Positions 55,101 through 64,000 of a stretch of DNA of 64,000 bases are shown here, piece by piece. How positions within the stretch are numbered: position 1 is the stretch's first letter; each line of letters starts with the position of its first letter. The notes beneath the pieces are model-generated. The model had not been told where the DNA came from. It saw only the letters and a program-made list of their open reading frames with translations, and did no database searches. Origin of the DNA: Rhizophlyctis rosea (taxonomy: Eukaryota; Chytridiomycota; Chytridiomycetes; Rhizophlyctidales; Rhizophlyctidaceae); assembly GCA_027596075.1 (NCBI GenBank), contig JADGJC010000086.1:1-64000 (forward strand). Reading direction: 5' to 3'. Position numbers and translations under genes: made by a program.

Positions 55101-56786
55101 AGAAGGATAGGAAAATGTCGCCACGCCTCAAATCCTCTCTCCTCATGGAAGTGCAATAAGTGAGAAGATCTGCTATAGCATGGCATTTTCATTTTCACGG
55201 TCAGTTTAGGACAGAGTCGTAGAAGCATTGAAGAGGACTCCATTCAGATAAGGCCGTGGTTTCAGAAAATTTGCATACAGGATAATGGACTGTGAATATG
55301 TACGTGGAAACACTGCGTCATAGTAACCGATACTAGGCAGCTTGCTGGTGCAAAAGTAAGATAATGAAGCCGAAACACGGCGTACGCACATCTCACTGTG
55401 GCAAAAGCAAGCTGCCCATACGAAGACAAATAAAGCACAGATGTATTAAGACTGGAAGCGAGAGTAGATCACAACGACATTCGCTAACGGCAGAGGTCAA
55501 GGTCTAGGAGCGCCGAGGAAGTCCGAGTTGTGAAGAAAAGGTGAGAGAAGAAAAATGTGGGACCTGTCACCAAGGCTAGGATTTCAGGGACTATTTATAA
55601 TAAAAATCACATGGATGTCGCGTTGGATTAAGTCCTTAAATGTTTACCTAATAGTACGTATCTAATTACTGTATTTGGGAACCATGCAACATGATTCGGA
55701 CATGCGCATATATGCTCGCGTGCCGCCGTGACGATCGAATGTGGCGTTGATGAGTGTGTTTGACTTTTGGGCAGGAATTCTTTGTTAGGGATCCAAATTG
55801 TCGGTTGTCGGAGTGTGAGAAAGAAAGGCAAGGCACGAAGGGACACGGAAAATACCACACACTTTCACACCACACTGCACTCTCAGCACCCACGTTCATC
55901 CGCATAGGTGCATAGCACTGCATATGTATGTAAGGCGGCTGGCACTCTATACTCAGTGGACTAGTACATAGGACACACGCGACTGAGTCCGGTTCATATA
56001 GCACACTACTAGGCCAGAATTGAATAGGGGTCGGTCTGGGCTGGCGGGGTCATCTCCTAAACACTACTCCCTCTACATCCTTTACCGCCTTTCGCTTTTC
56101 CTTTCCCGAAACCAGTCTCACACCTCGTTCATATCGGTATGCCGCTGTTAGTGTGACTTAGACCCCATCTATATTGGTTACGATAAACGCCACACTTTAT
56201 ACGATATCAAGTGGAACTACTCCCAAACACAAGTTTTTGGCTGCATCATATAGTTTTCCATTCACACGCATACACATATACATAGTACGCAGAAAATATA
56301 CCCTGGTGAGTACCTCGAAATTTGCAGCGCCCGCTGTCAGATACATGCACAGTTCTGGGTGATCGATGGGTTATTGGGCGCGAAGCGCCGATGTCTTGCG
56401 ACGGAACGAGCTGTAATTGCCGTGCAGAGCTGGGAGCGCGGAGCGCCAATTTTGAGTTCTGGCGAGCGGAGCGATCTGTGTAGAGCTGGAGCGCGGAGCG
56501 CTAGTTTCAGTCTTGTGAGCTGTGGTCAACGGAAATGGAAATTGAAGGAGATTGGTGATGGTGGGAACGCCTAGATTTTTCTGTATTGGCCTTACTGATT
56601 CATGAGACATTCTGACTCGTGCATTGGTAGCGTGGGAAAGGAGTAAGATTTTGGACTCGGATGGACAATGCAGTCACGTAGATCGTTGAGCAAAATGTGA
56701 AACTCGATGGCAACATAAATTCTCATAATCTCCTTCTGGCCAGTAGCATTTCACATTAGCACCCAGTAGTACATACACACACAATC
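52152..56786. other. Gene desert with degenerate sequence
   Basis: More than 4 kb without a supportable gene. Coding-like fragments appear in inconsistent frames, for example at 54372-54599 on the plus strand (EVNGIAKEKVFSGARLSIFA), but stops interrupt them. The texture is like 31.5-37 kb, suggesting decayed duplicated genes or transposons. A cluster of GC palindromes lies at its right end. Confidence 0.4.
56377..56501. repeat. Cluster of short GC-rich palindromic repeats
   Basis: Four near-identical short hairpin sequences occur within 125 bp: ggcgcgaagcgcc (56377), gagcgcggagcgcc (about 56430), gagcggagcg (about 56464) and gagcgcggagcgc (about 56489). Each has 4-5 bp arms around a 3-base purine loop. 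The surrounding sequence, including agagctgg, is partly repeated too. No coding role is evident. Confidence 0.7.
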
Positions 56787-59700
56787 ATGACTCGCCGTTC
56801 CCGATTTCAATACCAATACCAAGCACCATTCCACCCGCAAACCGTCCCGCGCGATGTAGCATACATCAATTGCCGTGGAATAAAGTTCCGCGTCGCGCTT
56901 CCCGTTATTGGATTGTTTCCGGAATCTGTACTTTGTCAGATGTTTAGAGACGGGATGATACCCTTTCATAGTATTGTGAACGGGAAGGAGACTCCATATT
57001 CGGTGTACGCCACGAAGCAGGTTGCGCTGATGTATCTGCAATGGCGGATGGATGAGATCCTGAAGATGAAGCAGACTGGCGGTACACCTAATGGTGAGTA
57101 AGATAATGCAACATGCGAGGAGTGAACGTGTAGGGGACAAGGTGGTGGAGGGGGATGCTTTCTGTCTTGCGCAAGCCCACTTTGCGGAGGTGAAAAAGCT
57201 TTCTTACCAAAATTCTTTTCCCCTGGGAAATCGTAGAAACCACTCCATCCGTTCTACAACAAAATGGTGCAGAAGAGCCTTATTATTCAAATGACGACTT
57301 CGACGATCATAGCTTCGACCATCCCGATTTCGCGTCCCCGGCAGATATTCACCGACCATCCAACCACAAACCGTTCTACAACCCACTAGAATACAGTCAT
57401 CTTTACGACCGGAACGACGTCGACCACTGGAAGTTCGTCGAGTGTGACTTTGATCCGGAGCAGTTTGTGTTCTTCATGGGCAAATTCAAGGAGCAGTTGC
57501 AGAGGAATGAGGAGGTATTAATGAAGCCTACACCGGAGATTGTGCCTGCCACCAACGGAGTTGCGAATGATTCTGAGGGTGCGGATGGGTGGAGAGCAAC
57601 GGGGAAATTACTTGAAAGTCCTGATCATGTTAGCCCCACGCCGGATAATGTTGCGGCGAATGGTGTTATTTCGGAAGGGACCGCCGAATCAGGACCGAAA
57701 AATGGGGAACGTTCACGCGCCGAGTCAGAAGAACCTGCACCATCGCCCGATGATGGCGGCCGGTTTGGAAAACGACGGAAAAAGAGCTCAGCGGCAAAAG
57801 GTTCATCGAAACGGTCATCGTCAGCGTCCATTCCACCCGACAGCCCGCTCTCATCCAGACCCTCAAAATCCTCCCTTCGAGATCTTACAGTACCTACCTC
57901 CCTCCTCCGCCGTATCTCCTCTGGTCTTGTCTCCATCAAGCAGCTCCTCGCCGGAAGTCCAAGGCACGACCGAGCATCAAATATTGATCCTGCTTTAGAC
58001 AATCTCGACATGAGGAGACGGAGCCTGACGCCGGCGCCTGGGGACGGATGGGTGGGGGATATTGTAATTTTGAGGGAAGAGCTGGATTTTTATCCAGTCA
58101 TTTCGACGGAAGTTGAGCTTGGGGATGGAGAAACGGATGAAGTGAAGAAGTCTTGGAAGGGGCGGTGGCGGAGACGGTTTAGTACGAAGGGCAAGGAGAG
58201 CGAGAAGGATTTGGGTGATGGTGGTATGGAGAGTTTGGAATCGGTTATTAGTGCTGCTGCTGCTGAACGACGGTGGATCGCGAAGACGATTAAGAAGGAG
58301 TGTGGGGAGAGGTTGAGGGATCATAGGATTGTTGTTAAGCCGTATGCCGAACGTGGGGTGGATCTATTCAATGTGACGGAGGCGATTAGACAGGGGCTTA
58401 GTGTTCCGAGCGTTGTCAGCAAAGGCACGGGGTCGGGAACAGCCACCGCTGCATCGTCCACAAGTAATATCCCTTCCGCCTCCGAACCACAAGCACAGCA
58501 ACAATTGCAACCACAGTCCCAACAACCGACAACACAACAGCAGCAACAAGAACAATCCATTCTCATCATCCGCCCCACATCCCCATACTCCCTCCTCAAC
58601 CCGCCAAAAGTCTCCCGCCCCCTCATGGTAAATGAACTCCCAGAACAACTAATGCACACGCATCTCCTCCAAGCTCTCCAAACCCTCACGCCAGATCTAA
58701 CATCCGACCGCACCTGGGACTTCCGCAAAGTCGACGACCGCCTTCCAAAAGTTTCGAGCGTCGTCATGCTTCCGACGCGGCCGTGGGAAGAGGTTACGAG
58801 TTTAGTGCAGGAGGAAGGGAAGAAGGTTGAGGAGGATGAGGAGGAGAGGAGGCGGAAAGCTAGGGAGCCGGTTATTGAGATTATTGAGGAAGGGGTTGGG
58901 GAGGAGAAGGAGAAGGAGGGGATTAAGGGGAAGGGGAGGTTGAGTTGGTTGAAGTGGGGGAGTCGAAAGAGTTTGGAGGAGAAGAAAGTGGGTGGTGGGA
59001 AGGAGGATGGGGGTCTTGCTGTGCCGGAGGCGGGGAGTCGGGAGGGAGAAGATAAGGATGTTGGTGGTGGGGAGCAATCTGCATTGGAGCCATCGCAGGA
59101 AGAGCAACCGGAGAAATTCGTAGTTCTCGACATGGAAGAACCGACCCTGGAACCCGCCCGTGCACAGACACCAACTCCTAAACCCGAAACTCCGCACCAA
59201 GCGGCGTCTCCACCAGCAAACTCATCCTCCTCCTCCCCACCGACCTCTCTCATAACACAAGTCCACGACCCCTCCGAAGACACCACCACCACCGCCCCAC
59301 CACCACCCGCACCCTCCCAAACTAACGACCACATCGACTCAACCGCCCAATCCATGCTCCACCTCCTCAACCACCTCGTTGGCAAACGCCCCGTCCGCAA
59401 ATGCTGGTGGGAATGTTATAAGATTACTGTTGATATACCACTTTACCCCGAGCAGGTCGAGTCAGCAGCTACTACGCCGGCTGCGGCGGGGGTTGGAGAG
59501 GACGTTGTTGGGACGGGAGGACAGGCGGTGGGGAATGAAGAGGATGTAGATAGTATTACGCCTGCACCAATCGTGAATGGCACGTCATCTTCCACTACTT
59601 CTTCTTCCTCGGAAATATCACCTCCGCCGGGGGATGACGTCAAACCCGGTGGTGGTATCGACGCCGCAGTACCACCCTCTTCATCGTCGTCTAGTAGCGA

Positions 59701-59893
59701 GAAGGAGAAGGAAAAGGAGAAGGCGAAGGCGGGGAAGTTATCGATGAGTACGAGTGTTAAGCGGAAGTTGGGGTTGGAGAGGGGGGGGAGTGCTGGGGGT
59801 GGTGGATTGGTGGCAGGTGGAGGAGGAGGGGGAAGGGTGCAGGTTAAGGTTTGGACGAGGCGGACGTGGACTTTGGAGTTTGTTAGTTTTTGA
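56787..59893 (+). CDS. Large BTB/POZ-domain protein with disordered middle
   Basis: Exons 56787-57093 and 57237-59893 give 987 residues (phase-1 intron, 143 bp). The N-terminal 100 residues look like a BTB/T1 fold: RDVAYINCRGIKFRVALPVI, LFPESVLCQMFRDG and YATKQVALMYLQWRMDEIL. A second conserved-looking block follows (HLYDRNDVDHWKFVECDFDP, EQFVFFMGKFKEQLQRNEE). The centre is long, charged and low in complexity (Ser-, Gln- and Lys/Glu-rich), broken by ordered pieces such as GWVGDIVILREELDFYPVIS and ERRWIAKTIKKECGERLRDH. The C-terminus has RKCWWECYKITVDIPL and ends VWTRRTWTLEF, a terminal signature I associate with fungal BTB-type proteins of unknown role. BTB domains usually mediate dimerisation or cullin-3 binding; which applies here is unknown. 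Confidence 0.8.
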
Positions 59894-60488
59894 TGAGGGT
59901 GTGTGTGTGTGGTTGTCGGGCTCAGTGGGTGGGGGGTCGTTGGGATGTACGAGGTAATGATGATAATTGGTTGGTGCCGATGATAATGATGGTGATCATG
60001 ATGATGGAGGGTGTATTCACACCCATGCATTATGCGTAAACGACAAGTTTTGTCACAAAAACCCAAAATAGTGTTTTTAGAGAAAGGGGGTGCCGCGCCC
60101 TTTTCTTCTTGTATAATAGTGTAGATCTTTTTTCCGTCTGTCTCTTTCCTTTTTCTCCGTTTTGGTGGTTTTTTGGTGCTTGTATGATGATTTTTTCAAG
60201 TTTTTTTTTGGTAATGGTAATATACTTTTCTCTTGACTGTGCAAAAATAATTCACTGCTGTAGGTAATCTTCGATTCGGGCTTGAAATGGCAATCGTCAT
60301 GGTATCTGGATGAGCATATTTAGCCAAGTTGTCGCTTGGATGTTTGAGGAACTTACTTTTTTGGATCTTTTTTTTTTCCTCTTGACTTGACTGAGGCAGA
60401 GCACAAAAACAGAGTCAAAGCAGGTGTTTAATCGGGATTGGAACTTCTCAACAGACAGCATGATTTGTTTTGCTTCCCAATGTTGGCT
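59894..60488. other. Intergenic 3' flank of the BTB gene
   Basis: T-rich tracts and a gtgtgtgtgtg stretch occur just after the stop; no gene is supported. Confidence 0.4.
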
Positions 60489-61190
60489 CTACTTGATACC
60501 TGGCTTTATAGGAGATGCCAACAAGGAGGTGCTGAAGGGATGGAAAACATTAGAAGGAGGGTTCCCTATTGGAACTGTTTGCTCACAGACTCCATTTCTG
60601 TGACAATCTGAGAAAAAGAGACGACGACAGCACTCCACCGTAACCACATAGCGTGATTGGTCATCCGGTGACCAAAGCATACCCACCCTGCGCATCAGGA
60701 GCTTCTGTGTAAATAGCATACATCCATGATCCCATTCAACATCTCTCAAGTCGACATTGTCCGGATGGCATGGGTCATACTTTTCAAGAGTAACGGCATC
60801 ATCTAATGGTGATCCGTCCATATTAGACAGCGACCTGCCCGGCCAAACACACTTGAAGAAAAAAAAAGGAGAGAAATACCATGCGTTACGATCAGGTGGG
60901 ATGGTCGATAAACCTATCGACACACTCAGCACTCAACAAACTTCAGACCAACTGAGCTGCATCGCGTCGTCACATACGTCTTCTCCAACATCGAGATCCG
61001 ACGACGAGCGATACCACTCAGCTGCGGACTCAATAGGAAGACGACAAAGGAGAAAAAAGAACAACGGAGACCAATTACAACCATCACACCGAGCCAACTC
61101 GACCTTCAGCGCCATGGAGACCGGAATGTCACCCCATCCCTCTCAACAATCATACATTCCTTGATCCAAAAGGAAGCACAAAAAAGGGAA
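60489..61190 (-). repeat. Degenerate coding-like units with Phe-rich motif
   Basis: On the reverse strand two open segments (60489-60932 and 60933-61115) carry similar motifs after A/T runs: SPFFFFKCVWPGRS and SPLFFFLLCRLPIES, each followed by an Asp-rich stretch. The same pattern appears around 36.6-37.2 kb (DFPFFFLRGC). This points to a dispersed, decaying family. No intact gene is visible. Confidence 0.35.
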
Positions 61191-61399
61191 CCAGATGGGA
61201 AAGATGCATCATGCAGTTGAGTAGTTGGATTGAAGTGGTGACTCGCTTTCCAATTGCTCATAATCGCCAAGTCATCGGTGCCGTACTTCCACCTATGTCC
61301 TTAGCATGTCATAAAACATCTGAATCATAGTACTGCTAGAAAAAGCTAGGAAAAAAAGAAAAAACAGCTTTCAGACCGACAGCAGGAAGGTTCCGCACG

Positions 61400-62148
61400 A
61401 ATGAAATCAGACTGAAATCCTTCCAATTTGCCCTTCTTGTGCCAACCCTCGCCAGGAAGGTATTCTGGGACGGATTTTTGATGAGAAGTGTTTCGCAACG
61501 TTCTCCCTCCCAATTTGTCTTCCTGACGCGGTTTTGGCCTGGAAATCACCGCAGTCGCTGGAAGGGAAGGACATCCTTTTTGCAAAATTCAGGAAGGGAA
61601 ATCTCTCGGAGTATGACATCATGATTTGTAACTTGTGTAGATCAATCACTCGCACGGGGAAGGTCCCGCTATGTTTCTATGAGTGGGCTGCATCGTTTCA
61701 AGGAATCAGATGCAACATACAGGGAAATGTTCTGGTGATTAAAATAGGTCCCGCAGACGGAATGCGTAATTGGAACGTTTTTGATCATGAATCGAAGACG
61801 CTTGCCTTCTCAACCTGGGGGCAATGCTGAAATACAAAGGACGGATGCTCCATTCTTTTCCCGCATGCGTCGCAAATGGTATCAGCTGAACCAAAAAGCG
61901 AAGGAGACCTTTCCGGGGAACCACATGCTGTGTGTTGCAATGCCACGTTTTATTGAGTCGCCCACGTGCAGACATTGGTGGCATGTTGGTGCGGTGAAGG
62001 TTATGACACTGTTCTCCTGCGAAAAGCGCCCTGACTTACTATTACCAAAAAGGGAAGAGAAACCCAGCTTTCCCCGTAAGTATTGGATTGGCGACAAACG
62101 AATCGATATCCTTTGTGATGAAGCGGCCCCCAAGATTTGGGGAAGGTA
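61400..62148 (+). CDS. Unrecognised coding-like locus, two frames
   Basis: One frame reads continuously from about 61440 to 61830 (GRIFDEKCFATFSLPICLPD, SLEGKDILFAKFRKGNLSEY, DIMICNLCRSITRTGKVPLC, WAASFQGIRCNIQGNVLVIK). A second frame reads from about 61781 to 62149 (FFSRMRRKWYQLNQKAKETF, RHWWHVGAVKVMTLFSCEKR). The composition looks like real protein, including paired Cys and Trp, but start and splice sites were not established and I recognise no family. It may be an orphan gene or a remnant. Confidence 0.3.
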
Positions 62149-62785
62149 ATTGTGCAGTGCGCGATTGAGACAACATACTGTGGCGCAGGATGCAATTTAT
62201 CGGTTTCCGCATCAGCAGGGGTCCGTGCCGTTTTCCCTACTCAAACTCCGACTCAAAGCCCTCCGTCCAATGATGTCTGTGACTTGTTTGCTTGATGATT
62301 CACGCCACTGCCCGGGGTCCTCTTGGTCGCGTTGCATGCATGTTATTCCGCATACGGCGTCTGTGCTCTGGACAGGAGGTCCTGTTATGAGAGATCCAGG
62401 CCCCGAGCTGTGCTGAGATCATGAGAGGCACGGATGTATGACATTGGTGATTTGTGATCACGATTACCATGCTTTCATATGTTACTTGCATACCGAGGGT
62501 GACATACCGGTGGAACGCATTTCGAGGGGGCACGGCAAAATCGCTGGTGGGTAAGTGTGCCTAAGGACCGATCCATTTTGCGCTTCACCACCCGATGCGA
62601 TGATGATGGGACGGAGTACTTTTCTTTCCCGTCTGCTCTTCCCAACCCCAAAGGGAAAACACACGTTTCTCATTGACGCGTTTGAACAGATGGCTCGAGG
62701 CATTCGGGCCACTTGCGGGAGAGGGGGTTGCTCGAACCGGGTCCTTCACAATGATGATAATCGAAGGGTCCCGCGTTCGCGCGGT
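62149..62785. other. Intergenic, nothing recognised
   Basis: This is the upstream region of the terminal secreted-protein gene. No gene or RNA is supported. Confidence 0.35.
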
Positions 62786-62791
62786 CGAATT

Positions 62792-62800
62792 TATATAAAG
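62792..62800 (+). promoter_or_regulatory. TATA box of the secreted-protein gene
   Basis: The sequence tatataaag is a near-consensus TATA box, 161 bp upstream of the ATG at 62961. A CT-rich leader (62850-62960) with several tcactctacc-like strings follows, as is common around fungal transcription starts. Confidence 0.5.
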
Positions 62801-62960
62801 ACTTGGCTGTCGTGAGTTGCTTTCAGTAACTTCCGCAAACTGTATCCTGTCATCAACTCCGTCAAAACCCTTCCCTCTCATCAGCCGCAATCCTTTCCCT
62901 CTCACCCATCTACATAAGAGCGGGCCTCCAAAACCGCGACCCACCCCCAATCACTCTACC

Positions 62961-64000
62961 ATGTCTCCTCCAGCGCGTCCAACGCTTTCCCGCTCTCTCG
63001 TCTTCACCGTCCTCCTCTACGCCTTGGTCTGCTCTTTCGCCAAACTGGTTGCAGCTCAAAACAACAATGGCAACAACGGCAACAGCAACGCGAACAACGT
63101 TACTGCCGCCGCCGCTGCCAACGACCAGACCCTGGTATGTTTGCGTTCTGCGTGCCGTCGATAGATGGGAGGCCTGATATTCATGTTCATCATCATCATA
63201 TTAGGTTCCAGATGGAATCGGCAACATTCAACCGTTCCCGCCGTCATCCTTCTGTCAAGACCAGAACTTGCCTCCCGCGGATGGCACACAGAATAAGAAC
63301 GGCGACTGCTCGGATACTCCTATGGGTGCAAGTATGTATCTCGCAATCAATTCGGTGATTAATGTCCGCCGATTCAACGCTGACACCCTCTCCTTCCCAC
63401 CAATCACACAGTCCCCGCAACAACCAACATGGTCTCCTCTCTAATCTTCCAACCCTCCTCCGGCTCCACGGTGGACGCCTCCCAGGACCTCACCGTAAAA
63501 GTCGACCTCCGCAACCTCAAAACCGGCTTCTTCTCCGACGCCCAAAAGCAATACTACCTCGTCCCGCAAACCCTTGACAACACCGGCACGATCCAAGGCC
63601 ACTGCCACATCACCATCCAGCGCCTCGCATCTTCCCAATCCGCCCCCGACGCGCAGAACTTCGACTTCTTCAAGGGTTTGAACAACGAGGCGCCTGATGG
63701 GAGGACATTGAGCGTGACGGTGCCGGGTGGGACGTTGGGTCAGGACGGGACGTATCGGATTTGTTCGATGAGTGGGGCGTTTACGCATCAGCCGCTTTTG
63801 ATGCCTGTTGCGCAGAGGGGTGCGCAGGATGATTGTATTCGTGTGAATGTTGTTAATGCTGGTGGGGGTGGGAACAACAACGGCGGCGGGAACAACAACA
63901 ACAACGGCGGCGGCAACAACAACGGCGGGGGAAACAACAACAACGGCGGCGGCAACAACAACGGAGGGAAGCAAAACGCCGGCGGAAACAACGGAGGTAA
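62961..64000 (+). CDS. Secreted fungal protein with Asn/Gly-rich tail (runs off edge)
   Basis: Exons 62961-63134, 63205-63331 and 63411 to beyond the window. A signal peptide is present (RSLVFTVLLYALVCSFAKLV, cleavage near AAQ). After an Asn/Ala-rich linker comes the core of a widespread fungal extracellular family of unknown function: SSFCQDQNLPPADGTQNKNG, CSDTPMG, ATTNMVSSLIF, STVDASQDLTVKVDLRNLKT, YYLVPQTLDNTGTIQGHCHI, FDFFKGLN and GTYRICSMSGAFTHQPLLMP. The final visible part is a repetitive Asn/Gly tract (GGGNNN units) continuing past 64000, so the C-terminus is missing. It is probably secreted or wall-associated. Junctions are in phase (0 and 1), with introns of 70 and 79 bp. Confidence 0.85.

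Noticed and set aside
59443..60066. Long minus-strand open frame with poly-His start
   Set aside because: It mirrors the Ser/Gly-rich 3' end of the BTB gene and has no features of its own.

Overview
This window is eukaryotic and fungal. Protein-coding genes are split by short spliceosomal introns, many of them 55-80 bp with GT/GC...AG ends and a CTGAY-like branch site, and lie on both strands without operons. Diagnostic proteins are a velvet regulator, a fungal Asn/Gly-rich secreted protein, a fungal BTB protein, a C2H2 factor, a vacuolar-type amino acid transporter, DENND6 and Mpv17. DENND6, an IS1595-like (Merlin) transposase and an ankyrin-TIR protein together suggest an early-diverging fungus such as a chytrid. 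That placement is inference. No rRNA, CRISPR or prokaryotic feature is seen.

Layout. 0-12 kb is gene-rich: a VelB-like velvet regulator (-), a decayed Merlin transposase (-), a frameshifted hydrolase-like remnant (+), an Mpv17/PMP22 membrane protein (-) and a 13-exon DENND6 GEF (+). 12.3-13.2 kb holds tandem repeats, an intact tRNA-Thr(CGT) and a cluster of broken tRNA 5' halves. 13.4-20.2 kb has a MYND/TPR protein with an in-frame amber codon and a giant SMP-START-GOLD lipid-transfer type protein. 20.2-25 kb holds tRNA-Cys(GCA) and decayed repeats. 25.1-27.2 kb is an ankyrin-TIR gene with two apparent frameshifts. 27.9-31.5 kb has a hypothetical protein and an AAAP transporter. 31.5-38 kb is a repeat-rich desert. 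38-44.3 kb carries a C2H2 factor and two head-to-head SANT/Myb-like genes, one containing a 621-base assembly gap. 45-51.3 kb has three tandem copies of an unrecognised small protein gene, interrupted by an EBP1/PA2G4 pseudogene and a small membrane protein. 52-56.7 kb is mostly empty. 56.8-59.9 kb is a large BTB protein, 60-62.8 kb is degenerate, and a secreted protein runs off the right edge.

Common threads. At least five loci are broken by small indels or single stops while their intron-exon structure is kept, next to intact genes. This looks like local gene decay, although assembly error cannot be excluded. Three separate genes need a GC-AG intron to stay in frame. The intact genes fall into membrane traffic and lipid transfer (DENND6, SMP-START-GOLD, Mpv17, AAAP transporter) and transcription control (velvet, C2H2, two SANT-like proteins). 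Nothing in the window links them into one pathway.
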